In this document: positions 30,459 through 39,370 of the stretch, piece by piece | How positions within the stretch are numbered: the stretch's first letter is position 1 | Layout of the letters: each line of letters starts with the position of its first letter | DNA from: Pseudomonas paraeruginosa PA7 | Lineage (GTDB): Bacteria; Pseudomonadota; Gammaproteobacteria; Pseudomonadales; Pseudomonadaceae | Direction: 5' to 3' | Length of the DNA stretch: 64,000 nucleotides | Assembly (NCBI RefSeq): GCF_000017205.1 | Contig: NC_009656.1 | Span: 4,592,001 to 4,656,000 of the forward strand | Made by a program: the position numbers and the translations under genes | The notes under the pieces: generated by a model | What the model saw: the letters and a program-made list of their open reading frames with translations, nothing else | Databases searched by the model: none | What the model was told of the DNA's origin: nothing

Positions 30459-32708
30459 ATGAACGCTCAGACCCAACCGGCCGCCCTGGCCGCCTCCTCC
30501 CTGAACATCAACCTGACCGACTTCATCGACGAGTTCGGCGACGAGCTCCTGGAGTCGCTCAATCGCTCCAACCCCCCGGTCTATACCGGCTCCGACAACG
30601 CTCACCGCCAGTTGGTGATGGACCGACTCAAGCGCAAGCCCTTCGCGGCCCAGGCCGAGGTCGTCCAGGCCATCACCGCCCTGCTGCTGGACCGTAACGA
30701 GCAGGCCGGGATCATCAACGCCGAGATGGGCACCGGGAAAACCATGATGGCCATCGCTGTCGCAGCGGTCATGCACGCGGCCGGCTATCGCCGGACCCTG
30801 GTTGTCTCTCCGCCGCACCTGGTCTACAAGTGGCGCCGCGAGATTCTGGAGACCATCCCAGCCGCCCGCGTCTGGGTACTCAATGGCCCAGATACTCTGC
30901 TCAAGCTGCTCAAGCTACGAGATCAGATGGGCGACGCCTACGACGGACGCCAGGAGTTCTTCATCCTCGGCCGCGTGCGGATGCGGATGGGTTTCCATTG
31001 GCGGCTCGCCTGCTGGAAGAAGCGCGCCGCCGGCGGCCAATTGCTCGCTGCGTGCCCGGATTGCGGCCAGGTCCTCGAGGACCTGGAAGGCAACCTGGTC
31101 ACGGTGGAGGAGTTCGAGCGTGGTGACCGTCGACGTACCTGTTCCTCCTGTCGTGGGGCGCTCTGGACGCTGATCCGGCCAGGCAAGCCTGACGGCGGCA
31201 ACCGGCGCGCAACGATCCTCAAGTCGATGTGTCGGATTCCAACCATCGGCCCGGTCAGGGCGGAGCGCCTGCTGAACGACTTCGGCGAGGACTTCCTGGC
31301 CACGATGTTGGTGGACAACGTCTCGGAGTTCATCAACCTGATGGACGCCAAGGGCGACTTCGTCTTCAGCGATCGGCAGGCCAAACGCATGGAGCGATCG
31401 ATGGCGAACATCGAGTTCGGCTTCGGCGAAGGCGGCTACCAACCGACCGAGTTCATAAAAAGACAACTTCCCAACGGCTACTTCGATCTGTTGGTGGTGG
31501 ATGAGGGGCATGAGTACAAGAACAGCGGTTCGGCCCAGGGCCAGGCCATGGGCGTTCTCGCAGCCAAGGCACGGAAAACCGTGCTGCTGACCGGAACGCT
31601 CATGGGCGGCTACGCCGACGACCTGTTCTACCTCCTGTTCCGCATCCTCACCCAGCGCATGATCGAGGACGGCTACCGGCCCAACGCGCGTGGCAGCATG
31701 GCTCCAGCAGCCATGTCGTTCATGCGCGACCACGGCGTGCTCAAGGACATCTACACCGAACGCGATGGTGACTCGCACAAGACAGCCCGGGGCAAGAAGC
31801 TCTCGGTACGCACGGTGAAGGCTCCCGGCTTCGGCCCGAAGGGCATCCACCGCTTCGTATTGCCGTTCACCGTGTTCCTGAAGCTCAAGGATATCGGTGG
31901 CAACGTACTGCCCGACTACCAGGAGGAGTTCGTCGACGTGCCGATGGCGCCTGATCAGGCTTCGGCCTATCAGCGCCTGGCGGCCACGCTGACAGCGGAG
32001 CTCCGCCAGGCTCTGGCGCGACGAGATACCACGCTCCTGGGCGTGGTCCTCAACGTGCTGCTGGCTTGGCCGGACTGCTGTTTCCGACCGGAGATCGTCA
32101 AGCATCCGCGAAGCCGGGACACACTGGCCTTCGTGCCAGCGATCTTCGGCGACGAGCAGTTGATGCCCAAGGAGCAGGCGCTGGTGGACCTCTGCCTCGA
32201 GGAGAAAGCGAAGGGCCGCAAGGTTCTGGCATACACCGTCTACAGCGGGACGCGCGACACCACGTCCAGGCTGAAGAAAGTGCTCGAGCAATCCGGGCTG
32301 AAGGTGGCAGTGCTACGTGCTTCGGTCGATACCGCTCGACGCGAGGATTGGATCCTCGACCAGGTCGATCGCGGCATCGATGTGCTGATCACCAACCCGG
32401 AGCTGGTGAAGACCGGGCTGGACCTGCTGGACTTCCCGACCATCGCGTTCCTGCAGACGGGGTACAACGTGTACACCTTGCAGCAGGCCGCGCGGCGGTC
32501 GTGGCGGATCGGGCAGAAGCACCCGGTGCGGGTGGTGTTCTTCGGCTACGCCGGCAGCTCGCAGATCACCTGCTTGCAGTTGATGGCGAAGAAGATCGCT
32601 GTGGCTCAGAGCACGTCGGGAGACGTTCCCGAGTCAGGTCTCGATTCGTTGAACCAGGACGGGGACTCGGTGGAGATGGCGTTGGCACGACAACTCATTG
32701 CAGCATGA
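30459..32708 (+). CDS. SNF2-like helicase with zinc-binding insert
   Basis: The 749-residue protein is a superfamily II ATPase: Walker A MGTGKT (Gly91-Lys94-Thr95), Walker B VVDEGHEY with Asp348-Glu349, motif III LTGTLMGG, and a second core domain with LITNPELVKTGLDL and ARRSWRIGQ as motif VI. Between motifs I and II lies an insert with two Cys pairs (199/202 and 228/231), followed by IPTIGPVRAERLLNDFGEDF, a helix-hairpin-helix-like DNA-binding segment. ATG 30459 is 6 bases after GGAG; an ATG two codons earlier is too close. It probably remodels DNA together with the methyltransferase upstream. Confidence 0.83.
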   Translation: MNAQTQPAALAASSLNINLTDFIDEFGDELLESLNRSNPPVYTGSDNAHRQLVMDRLKRKPFAAQAEVVQAITALLLDRNEQAGIINAEMGTGKTMMAIAVAAVMHAAGYRRTLVVSPPHLVYKWRREILETIPAARVWVLNGPDTLLKLLKLRDQMGDAYDGRQEFFILGRVRMRMGFHWRLACWKKRAAGGQLLAACPDCGQVLEDLEGNLVTVEEFERGDRRRTCSSCRGALWTLIRPGKPDGGNRRATILKSMCRIPTIGPVRAERLLNDFGEDFLATMLVDNVSEFINLMDAKGDFVFSDRQAKRMERSMANIEFGFGEGGYQPTEFIKRQLPNGYFDLLVVDEGHEYKNSGSAQGQAMGVLAAKARKTVLLTGTLMGGYADDLFYLLFRILTQRMIEDGYRPNARGSMAPAAMSFMRDHGVLKDIYTERDGDSHKTARGKKLSVRTVKAPGFGPKGIHRFVLPFTVFLKLKDIGGNVLPDYQEEFVDVPMAPDQASAYQRLAATLTAELRQALARRDTTLLGVVLNVLLAWPDCCFRPEIVKHPRSRDTLAFVPAIFGDEQLMPKEQALVDLCLEEKAKGRKVLAYTVYSGTRDTTSRLKKVLEQSGLKVAVLRASVDTARREDWILDQVDRGIDVLITNPELVKTGLDLLDFPTIAFLQTGYNVYTLQQAARRSWRIGQKHPVRVVFFGYAGSSQITCLQLMAKKIAVAQSTSGDVPESGLDSLNQDGDSVEMALARQLIAA

Positions 32709-32714
32709 ACTCAT

Positions 32715-32740
32715 AGGCCACCTTCGGGTGGCCTTTTTTT
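32715..32740 (+). terminator. intrinsic terminator with TTCG loop
   Basis: AGGCCACC (32715-32722), TTCG and GGTGGCCT (32727-32734) make an 8-bp stem followed by a run of T. It ends the methyltransferase-helicase transcript, facing the reverse-strand gene at 32744. Confidence 0.92.
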
Positions 32741-32743
32741 ATA

Positions 32744-32950
32744 TCAGCTTGGACGTACAGCGCCCTTGAGTAACTGCCAAGACAGTAAGACAGCATCATC
32801 CGCCCCAACCTCCTTTGCCGCCCAGCGCTGGACTGCCTCAATGTCAGTGTCGTATTCGATGGGGAATTCAATGTCTATTTGTCTCGTATGCCTGTTGGAA
32901 AGCCCCTTCCCCTGGCGCACGGACATGAAATGGACGTGGTATCGCGGCAT
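32744..32950 (-). CDS. unknown 68-residue protein
   Basis: The product starts MPRYHVHFMSVRQGKGLSNR and is a small mixed alpha-beta protein without known motif. AGGAG and AAGGG lie upstream of the start codon on the reverse strand. It converges on the helicase terminator and belongs to a block of short, mostly reverse-strand genes. Confidence 0.5.
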   Translation of the reverse strand: MPRYHVHFMSVRQGKGLSNRHTRQIDIEFPIEYDTDIEAVQRWAAKEVGADDAVLLSWQLLKGAVRPS

Positions 32951-33028
32951 GGCCCTTTTCTCTCCTACCTAGTGACCGTTTTATATTCAGCGAATAGATC
33001 GCCAGCAAACTCACGTCGCTTCCCTCAA

Positions 33029-33283
33029 TCAGTTTGCCGCTGCTGGCGATGGTATGCGCCGGTATTTTTCGGCCTCGTCCAGCTGTTTGGCCAGGAGCAT
33101 AACATCGGCCTCATACTCTGCGATTACCTTGTCACGCACGGCCACCGGGCCGAACCACAAGATAGCGAACGTGAAAATACAACCCAGGACGAAGGCCGGC
33201 ATTGCGACCATGAAAACCCAAGCCTGGCGGCTTGGCTCTTGGTTCTTATTTTCCGTGAGCCTGGGGTAGAACTGCTTAGTCAT
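33029..33283 (-). CDS. small membrane protein, 84 residues
   Basis: The protein has one strong membrane segment (AWVFMVAMPAFVLGCIFTFA) followed by FGPVAVRDKVIAEYEADVML and a short helical tail, so it is probably anchored in the inner membrane with a periplasmic or cytoplasmic coil. GAGG lies 9 bases before ATG 33283; an ATG two codons upstream is also possible. Function unknown. Confidence 0.55.
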   Translation of the reverse strand: MTKQFYPRLTENKNQEPSRQAWVFMVAMPAFVLGCIFTFAILWFGPVAVRDKVIAEYEADVMLLAKQLDEAEKYRRIPSPAAAN

Positions 33284-33309
33284 GAGCATTTTCCTCGGTA
33301 ATCAGACCT

Positions 33310-33498
33310 TTGCCAACTCGCCCTCCAGAACTCGCAAATGAGTGGGTCGATGAGGCAACCACGCCCGAACGGGCAGAGCAGATGGTACTGCAGGAAAGTG
33401 AGGCTCCAGAAGTGTTCACCTGGTATCGCGTCGACCGCGCGGTCGGCAATGTTCGCAATCAAGGGGTACACCTCATAGAGCCTCAGCGGACCGGGTAG
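33310..33498 (+). CDS. possible 62-residue protein (TTG start)
   Basis: A frame beginning with TTG encodes an acidic, plausible-looking peptide (ELANEWVDEATTPERAEQMV, then VFTWYRVDRAVGNVRNQG). The ribosome binding site is weak, the orientation is opposite to its neighbours and a competing reverse-strand frame exists, so it is doubtful. Confidence 0.35.
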   Translation: MPTRPPELANEWVDEATTPERAEQMVLQESEAPEVFTWYRVDRAVGNVRNQGVHLIEPQRTG

Positions 33499-33509
33499 GC
33501 TTAGTTCAA

Positions 33510-33788
33510 CTATCGGCTGCCAGGAATTGCAGGAGGAAGTATCTGGCGATGAATCGGGGCGTTATCCTTCCCCTGTCGCCAGCGACGAAGGTCCTCGCTC
33601 ACCCAATCATTCAGTGAGGCCGCGGACAAGGTTCCCCCATTCTTCAGGTAATATGCAACCTCCGCCATAGCTTGGTGATAGCCGCGCCGGTAAGTACCCT
33701 CTATTTGTGAATCGGCAGGACCAATATCTGAGCCTGGCCCCAACTTACCATTAACCATCCTCTCGAGAAGACTGTTTTCACCACTCAT
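33510..33788 (-). CDS. unknown 92-residue protein
   Basis: AGGGGG lies 5 bases before the start codon on the reverse strand. The product (MSGENSLLERMVNGKLGPGS; later YRRGYHQAMAEVAYYLKNGG) is helical and soluble. The YHQAMAEVAYYL stretch is of a kind seen in small ICE and phage proteins, but no function is known. Confidence 0.58.
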   Translation of the reverse strand: MSGENSLLERMVNGKLGPGSDIGPADSQIEGTYRRGYHQAMAEVAYYLKNGGTLSAASLNDWVSEDLRRWRQGKDNAPIHRQILPPAIPGSR

Positions 33789-33923
33789 AATAACCCCCTA
33801 TGGTTATAAATCAGTTTTACAAGCTTGATACAACCAAGGAACCTTAACCATTTTTCTCAATGTTCTTCAAGTGCATCAAGGGAGCAATTCGTCATAGCTT
33901 AATTCCTAGGAATAGCCTTTCAG

Positions 33924-34121
33924 TCAACCTATAGGCAACTGGCCGAGCACCAAAAGCGTGCTCAGTGCATGGTAGCGAGCCAGGTATTCGCTCCATGCCT
34001 CATCGACGTGCGCGCTCTCAATCCCTGCCTCCCTCTTGCGATAAAAAGCAGCCACGGCGGCCAGTTCCTGGCGCGCTATATCGATGATGGTTTGTTCGAG
34101 CTGGGGAAGGTCTGTATTCAT
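33924..34121 (-). CDS. unknown 65-residue helical protein
   Basis: The protein is predicted all-helical (LEQTIIDIARQELAAVAAFY, EAWSEYLARYHALSTLLVLG). GAGGAAG lies 10-11 bases upstream of the start. It is the last of the short reverse-strand genes before the first conjugation operon. Confidence 0.5.
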   Translation of the reverse strand: MNTDLPQLEQTIIDIARQELAAVAAFYRKREAGIESAHVDEAWSEYLARYHALSTLLVLGQLPIG

Positions 34122-34246
34122 GGCCTAGGGCTTCCTCGAAGCAGTGTTAACCAGAAATGACGCAGCCTGGATGCGTGTGAAGGGCACCCAGAGTCGACTG
34201 ATCTTCGCATAGCGAATCAGGCCCGGCGATTCGCCAGAATCCTATC

Positions 34247-34292
34247 CAAAAAAATCCCACCCCCACTCACCGAGTATTTCCTACTGCCTCAA
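34247..34292 (+). promoter_or_regulatory. transfer-operon element, copy C
   Basis: A run of A ending in AAAT, exactly 16 bases (Pyr-rich, CCCACCCCCACTCACC), then GAGTATTTCCTACTG. GAG begins at 34272, 67 bases before the ATG at 34339, the same distance as before pilL. An ACTGCC/GGCAGT hairpin follows. Probable promoter or activator site of the first conjugation operon. Confidence 0.72.
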
Positions 34293-34338
34293 TGGGGGCA
34301 GTCTGAGAGGGTGTCTCTGGCTTCGCGCGAGGACACTC

Positions 34339-35031
34339 ATGAAACGCCCATCCCCTGCATCAATGATTCTTGGCCTCTGCTTGACAGCAATGGCCGGCCT
34401 GCTGGGCTACCAGCAGTACCAACTCATTCAGCTCCGATCAGGCGTGGACAGTGCCGCGGAAAAGACCTCGCTAGAGGCGATCCTGGCGCGCTTGAATCGA
34501 GTCGACGAGCGCCTCGACGCCGTGGATGGACAGCACCTGGTCAGCAACGAGGACTTCCGCTCAGGCCAGCAGGCGCTGTCCAACCGCATTGACGCCGCGC
34601 AGGCCTTCGCCAAGCAGGCCTCCGACGCCGTCGAGAACCTGGCTCAAACCACCGCCTCGGCCGGCGATCTCCTGGTGCTCAAGGCAACAGTGGAGACGCT
34701 GGACGGTTCTGTCCGCACGCTGCAAGAGAAGCAAGCCAAGGCTCCGCCGCTGATCGTGCCTCCACCGAAGCGCGGTGCCTTCCCTGTCAAGCCCAAGCCG
34801 AAACCCAAGCCGATCGAGCCTCCGCCCTTCTCAATCCTCGGCGTGGAGTATCGCGGGGGCGAACGGTTTCTGTCGGTTGCACCTCCGGGATCCACCCAGC
34901 TCAGCCAGATCTACCTCATTCGCCAGGGCGATGCCGTCGCCGGCACGACCTGGCGCCTGACCGACCTTGACGATCGTACCGCGCACTTCGACGTCGCCGG
35001 CGCCTCGCGCAGCGTCCGCATCCAACCATAG
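34339..35031 (+). CDS. membrane-anchored coiled-coil transfer protein
   Basis: The 230-residue protein has an N-terminal membrane anchor (ASMILGLCLTAMAGLLGYQQ), a coiled-coil region (about 35-135), a Lys/Pro linker (about 135-160) and a C-terminal beta-type domain (ILGVEYRGGERFLSVAPPGS; RLTDLDDRTAHFDVAG) that resembles PilP-type pilus or secretion scaffold proteins. It opens the operon that runs to TraD and probably forms part of the periplasmic transfer scaffold. The family name is not certain. Confidence 0.65.
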   Translation: MKRPSPASMILGLCLTAMAGLLGYQQYQLIQLRSGVDSAAEKTSLEAILARLNRVDERLDAVDGQHLVSNEDFRSGQQALSNRIDAAQAFAKQASDAVENLAQTTASAGDLLVLKATVETLDGSVRTLQEKQAKAPPLIVPPPKRGAFPVKPKPKPKPIEPPPFSILGVEYRGGERFLSVAPPGSTQLSQIYLIRQGDAVAGTTWRLTDLDDRTAHFDVAGASRSVRIQP

Positions 35032-35041
35032 GACCCCGCAC

Positions 35042-35794
35042 ATGAACAGAACCGTATCGCTCCTGTCCGGCCTGGTGCTGCTGAGTTATCCCGCAGTCGG
35101 TCAGGAGGCTGCGGCAAGCCGAGAGACCAGCAGCCAGCTGTCCGGTAGCCAACTCGGCACGCTGAAACAGCAGACATCTCAGAGCGACCTGGCCCAGGAG
35201 TGGGGACTGAACCAACAGGAATGGACCCGCTACCAGACGCTCATGCAAGGCCCCAGGGGCGTGTACTCGCCTGGCATTGACCCGCTGACTGCGCTGGGCA
35301 TCGAGGCGCGATCGGCAGAGGAACGGCGGCGGTATGCCGATCTACAGGTCCAGGCCGAACGGCGCCGGGTCGAGAAGGAACTCGCCTACCAGCGCGCATA
35401 CGACGAAGCCTTCGCCCGCGCCTATCCAGGCGAGGGGGTGATCCGCCTCACCGAAAGCAGCACGGCCAACCCGTCGGGCACCCCGAACATGAGCCCAGCG
35501 TTGCAGAGCAGCGGGCGCCTGGCCCTGTTCGTCCAGGACAATTGCACCGCCTGCATCCAGCGGGTCCGCGACCTGCAGCAGCAGAACAAGGAGTTCGACC
35601 TCTACTTCGTCGGTAGCCAGAACGACGCAGAGCGAGTGCGGCATTGGGCAATCCTCGCCGGCGTCGACCCGAAGAAGGTTCGCAGCAAGCAGATCACGCT
35701 CAATCATGACGAGGGCCGCTGGATGGCCCTGGGACTGGGCGGGGCCCTTCCCGCCCTGGTCCAGGAGGTGAACGGCCGATGGCAACGTCTGTAA
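35042..35794 (+). CDS. TIGR03759-family ICE protein with CxxC
   Basis: The 250-residue protein has a signal peptide (about 1-20), a helical middle rich in charged residues and a C-terminal thioredoxin-like domain with LALFVQDNCTACIQRVRDL, where Cys168 and Cys171 form a CTAC redox or structural motif. TIGR03759 proteins are periplasmic components of the ICE transfer apparatus and may help fold disulphide-bonded channel proteins. The end overlaps the transglycosylase start by 16 bases. Confidence 0.82.
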   Translation: MNRTVSLLSGLVLLSYPAVGQEAAASRETSSQLSGSQLGTLKQQTSQSDLAQEWGLNQQEWTRYQTLMQGPRGVYSPGIDPLTALGIEARSAEERRRYADLQVQAERRRVEKELAYQRAYDEAFARAYPGEGVIRLTESSTANPSGTPNMSPALQSSGRLALFVQDNCTACIQRVRDLQQQNKEFDLYFVGSQNDAERVRHWAILAGVDPKKVRSKQITLNHDEGRWMALGLGGALPALVQEVNGRWQRL

Positions 35795-36360
35795 TCCGCG
35801 CCCTCCAACTGGCCGCCCTGCTGGTCCTGGCCAACATCGCTCAGGCCGCCGTGGATCCACCGCCGGCGTATAAGCAGATCGCCCTGCCCAAAGGGGTTCC
35901 GGCCGAGGTGCTCTACTCGGTCGCGCTGACCGAGAGCAAGGTCCTGCTGCGCGGCGAATACGTTCCCTGGCCTTGGACATTGAACGTCGCCGGGAAATCC
36001 TACTACTACGCGACCCGCACCGCCGCCTGCACCGCGCTACTCGCGGCGATCAACCTCTACGGGGCCAAGAGCGTCGATTCCGGCCTCGGCCAGGTCAACA
36101 TCGGCTGGAACGGACATCGTTTCTCCAGCCCCTGCGAGTCCCTGGATCCGTACAAGAACCTGGACGCCACCTCCGACATCCTGATCGAGCAGCGGGACGC
36201 CCTGTATGCATCCGCCCCGGGAAGACCGGTGGACTGGATCCAAGTTGCCGGCCGCTACCACCGCCCCGCCGGCGGCGCGCCTGCCGCCAAATACCGTAGG
36301 ACGGTATCCCGCCACCTTAGCCAAGTCCTCGGCGTCAACCTACTGGTGACCAATCCATGA
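35779..36360 (+). CDS. lytic transglycosylase (VirB1-like)
   Basis: The 193-residue protein has a signal peptide (about 1-23, ending AQAA) and an SLT-type domain: VLYSVALTESKVL with the likely catalytic Glu52, SGLGQVNIGWN and VAGRYHRPAGG. It would cut peptidoglycan so that the transfer channel can cross the wall. It is encoded between the CxxC protein and the TIGR03765 protein with overlaps on both sides, as in other ICEs of this group. Confidence 0.86.
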   Translation: MATSVIRALQLAALLVLANIAQAAVDPPPAYKQIALPKGVPAEVLYSVALTESKVLLRGEYVPWPWTLNVAGKSYYYATRTAACTALLAAINLYGAKSVDSGLGQVNIGWNGHRFSSPCESLDPYKNLDATSDILIEQRDALYASAPGRPVDWIQVAGRYHRPAGGAPAAKYRRTVSRHLSQVLGVNLLVTNP

Positions 36361-36857
36361 AGAAGATCCTTGCCACGCTGGCATTTTGCACGGCGTTCGC
36401 GACTCAAGCCTGGGCCGCCGGGCTGATCGTTGTCGAAGACCTCGGCGGCGCCTCGGCGCTCCCCTACTACCAGGGCCTGGATCCGCAGCCATCCGCTGCC
36501 ACACCAGGACCTGGCGACCTGGGTGTCCGTGGCTCAGGTGCGTTTCCAGTTCGCTCGGTACGCCTTTCGCCAGGCCAGGTTCAGGGGCGCGCCATCAACG
36601 CCCCAGGCCTGCAACCTCTGTTCCTGGTCGGCGACGACACGCTGTCTCGAACCTGGCTGAAAGAGCGAGGCGACGAGCTCCGAGGCCTCCAAGCCGTGGG
36701 CCTGGCAGTGAACGTGGCCAGCGAAGCGCGTCTGACGGAAATCCGTGCCTGGGGAAAAGGACTTCAGATATTGCCGGCGCCGGCGGACGACCTGGTCGAC
36801 CGGCTAGGTCTGCGGCACTACCCCGCTCTCATCACATCCACCGCCATCCAGCAGTAG
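36357..36857 (+). CDS. TIGR03765-family ICE protein
   Basis: The 166-residue protein has a signal peptide (about 1-20) followed by LIVVEDLGGASALPYYQGLD, the signature start of TIGR03765, and a globular C-terminal half with LFLVGDDTLSRTWLKERGDE. It is a periplasmic transfer protein of unknown detail. Its ATG overlaps the transglycosylase stop (ATGA). Confidence 0.8.
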   Translation: MKKILATLAFCTAFATQAWAAGLIVVEDLGGASALPYYQGLDPQPSAATPGPGDLGVRGSGAFPVRSVRLSPGQVQGRAINAPGLQPLFLVGDDTLSRTWLKERGDELRGLQAVGLAVNVASEARLTEIRAWGKGLQILPAPADDLVDRLGLRHYPALITSTAIQQ

Positions 36858-36865
36858 GAGTCCTC

Positions 36866-37135
36866 ATGACTACTCACCTGATCACCCTGGTCATCAAGCA
36901 GCCGAGCGACGCTCAGGCACGCCAACTCATGTACCAGGGGTTGCTCGACCTGATCTCACGCTACGGCGGTGAGGTGGCGTCCAAGGCCTTAGAGGACGAG
37001 TCGACCCTCTGCGAGCTGCTGGAGCAGATGCTGCCTGATGATGAGGTAGAGCAAGCCAGGAAACAGGTGCTCGAACTTCATGCCAAGGGCCGCCGACCGG
37101 GCCGCCTGCAGCCGGCGGCAAGCCTGAAGGTGTAA
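36866..37135 (+). CDS. unknown 89-residue protein upstream of TraD
   Basis: AGGAG precedes ATG 36866. The product is helical and acidic (ARQLMYQGLLDLISRYGGEV, LLEQMLPDDEVEQARKQVLE) with a basic tail. It sits 3 bases before traD in the operon; a role as a small cytoplasmic partner of the coupling protein is possible but unproven. Confidence 0.65.
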   Translation: MTTHLITLVIKQPSDAQARQLMYQGLLDLISRYGGEVASKALEDESTLCELLEQMLPDDEVEQARKQVLELHAKGRRPGRLQPAASLKV

Positions 37136-37138
37136 CCC

Positions 37139-39370
37139 ATGGCTGGCCAGTACCCGCTGGAAGCGCTCTTGCGGCCTGCCGTGGAGCTCTACACCACCAC
37201 CGTGTGCTTCACCGCGGCCGCGCTCTGCATCGTCGCGCCGTGGACGTTCGCCCTCACTCCGCTGTTCGGCATCGTGGCCGCACTGGGCTTCGCCTGGCTG
37301 GGTATCGTGCGGCTGAAGCAGGCCGGCGTGGTGCTCCGCTACCGGCGGAACATCCGCCGACTGCCGAAGTACACGATGACCAGTGCCGAAATGCCGGTCA
37401 GCAACGAACACTTGTTCATCGGTAAAGGATTTCGCTGGACGCAGAAGCATACGCAGCGCCTGGCAGATACCTACCTGCCCCAGTTCGCCTCCTACGTCGA
37501 GCCCTCGCCGCTCTACGAGCGCGCGCGCCGGCTGGAGAAGCAGCTTGAGTTCGCCCCCTTCCCCCTCAAGCTGGTCGCCAAAGCCACTGCCTGGGACGTG
37601 GCCTGGAACCCCGCACGGCCGCTGCCGCCCGTGGGCGGTTTGCCTCGGCTCCATGGCATCGAGCCGCGCGAACAGGACGTAGGCCTGCAACTGGGCGAGC
37701 GCGTCGGCCACACACTGGTACTCGGCACCACGCGGGTGGGTAAGACGCGACTCGCGGAGCTGTTCATCACCCAGGATATTCGCCGCACCCACTGCCGAGG
37801 CCGACGCCAGCGAGTGAAGATGGGCCGGCGGACCCAGACGGTTCACCACGGCTATCGGCGCCAGCGCGCAGAGGAGCAGCCGGACTACGAGGTGGTGATC
37901 GTCTTCGACCCGAAAGGCGACGCTGACTTGCTGAAGCGTATGTACGTGGAATGCGAACGTGCCGGCCGCCTGGACGAGTTCTACGTGTTCCACCTCGGTC
38001 ATCCTGACCTGTCGGCACGCTACAACGCCGTCGGCCGGTTCGGTCGGATCTCCGAGGTCGCCACACGCGTCGCCGGCCAGCTCTCCGGCGAGGGCAACAG
38101 CGCGGCGTTCCGCGAGTTCGCCTGGCGGTTCGTCAACATCATCGCCCGCGCGCTGCACGCGCTGGGTATCCGGCCTGACTACCAGCAGATCCTCCGGCAC
38201 GTCGTGAACATCGATGCGTTGTTCGTCGAATATGCGCAGAAATACATCAGCGAGCACGATCCCAGGGCCTGGGACACCATCATCCAGATCGAGGGCAAGC
38301 TCAACGACAAGAACATCCCGTTCAACATGAAAGGACGGCCCCTGCGGGTCGTAGCCATCGACCAGTACCTGACACAGAAACGCATCGCCGACCCGGTCAT
38401 GGAAGGCCTGAAGAGCGCCGTGCGCTACGACAAGACCTACTTCGACAAGATCGTGGCCTCGCTGCTGCCGCTACTGGAGAAACTCACTACCGGGCGGATC
38501 TCGGAGCTTCTTTCGCCCAACTACGCGGACCTCAACGATCCGCGACCGATCTTCGACTGGATGCAGGTCATCCGCAAGCGCGCCGTGGTCTACGTCGGCC
38601 TCGACGCACTATCGGATACCGAGGTCGCCGCCGCGGTGGGCAACTCCATGTTCAGCGACCTGGTCTCGGTGGCGGGTCACATCTACAAGCATGGAGTCGA
38701 TGACGGCCTGCCCGGCTCACTCGCCGGCGGCAAGGTCCGCATCAACCTGCATGCCGACGAGTTCAACGAGCTGATTGGCGACGAGTTCATCCCCATGGTC
38801 AACAAAGCGGGCGGCGCCGGTGTGCAAGTGACGGCCTACACCCAGACCATGAGCGACATCGAGGCCAAGATCGGCTCCCGCGCGAAGGCCGGTCAGATCA
38901 TCGGCAACTTCAACAACCTGTTCATGCTGCGGGTGCGCGAGACCGCCACGGCCGAACTTCTGACCAACCAGCTCCCCAAAGTCCAGATCTACACCAGCAC
39001 GCCAGCGAGCGGCGCCAACGACGCGATCAACAACAAGAAGGCAGCCTTCACCTCCAGCTCGCACGACCAGGTGCAGATGACCAGCGTGCCGATGCTCGAG
39101 CCGGCCCACATCGTTGGTCTGCCCAAAGGACAAGCGTTCGCGCTACTCGAGGGCGGCAATCTCTGGAAGATCCGAATGCCGCTGCCGGCGGTCGATCCCG
39201 ACGAGGTGATGCCGAAAAGCCTGCAGGAGCTGGCTGCCGGTATGCGCAAGGGCCAGGCCGCAAACAGCGAGTGGTGGGAGGCACCGGGATACTCCGCCCT
39301 GCAGGATGGTCTGCCCCAGGACCTGGTCGACGATTTCCGTCACCTCGGCGCCGGTGAGGATGCCGCCTGA
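37139..39370 (+). CDS. traD: TraD-type conjugative coupling protein
   Basis: The 743-residue protein has two N-terminal membrane segments (about 20-60), Walker A GTTRVGKT at residues 196-203, Walker B region VVIVFDPKGDADLL, and a later ATPase segment (VRINLHADEFNELIGDEFIP). It matches the SXT/ICE TraD family (TIGR03743), hexameric ATPases that bring the relaxase-DNA complex to the transfer channel and pump DNA. The next gene starts at its stop. Confidence 0.92.
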   Translation: MAGQYPLEALLRPAVELYTTTVCFTAAALCIVAPWTFALTPLFGIVAALGFAWLGIVRLKQAGVVLRYRRNIRRLPKYTMTSAEMPVSNEHLFIGKGFRWTQKHTQRLADTYLPQFASYVEPSPLYERARRLEKQLEFAPFPLKLVAKATAWDVAWNPARPLPPVGGLPRLHGIEPREQDVGLQLGERVGHTLVLGTTRVGKTRLAELFITQDIRRTHCRGRRQRVKMGRRTQTVHHGYRRQRAEEQPDYEVVIVFDPKGDADLLKRMYVECERAGRLDEFYVFHLGHPDLSARYNAVGRFGRISEVATRVAGQLSGEGNSAAFREFAWRFVNIIARALHALGIRPDYQQILRHVVNIDALFVEYAQKYISEHDPRAWDTIIQIEGKLNDKNIPFNMKGRPLRVVAIDQYLTQKRIADPVMEGLKSAVRYDKTYFDKIVASLLPLLEKLTTGRISELLSPNYADLNDPRPIFDWMQVIRKRAVVYVGLDALSDTEVAAAVGNSMFSDLVSVAGHIYKHGVDDGLPGSLAGGKVRINLHADEFNELIGDEFIPMVNKAGGAGVQVTAYTQTMSDIEAKIGSRAKAGQIIGNFNNLFMLRVRETATAELLTNQLPKVQIYTSTPASGANDAINNKKAAFTSSSHDQVQMTSVPMLEPAHIVGLPKGQAFALLEGGNLWKIRMPLPAVDPDEVMPKSLQELAAGMRKGQAANSEWWEAPGYSALQDGLPQDLVDDFRHLGAGEDAA

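Noticed and set aside
30915..32291. Reverse-strand frame of 458 codons opposite the large helicase.
   Set aside because: Antisense shadow without ribosome binding site; the helicase motifs on the plus strand are complete.
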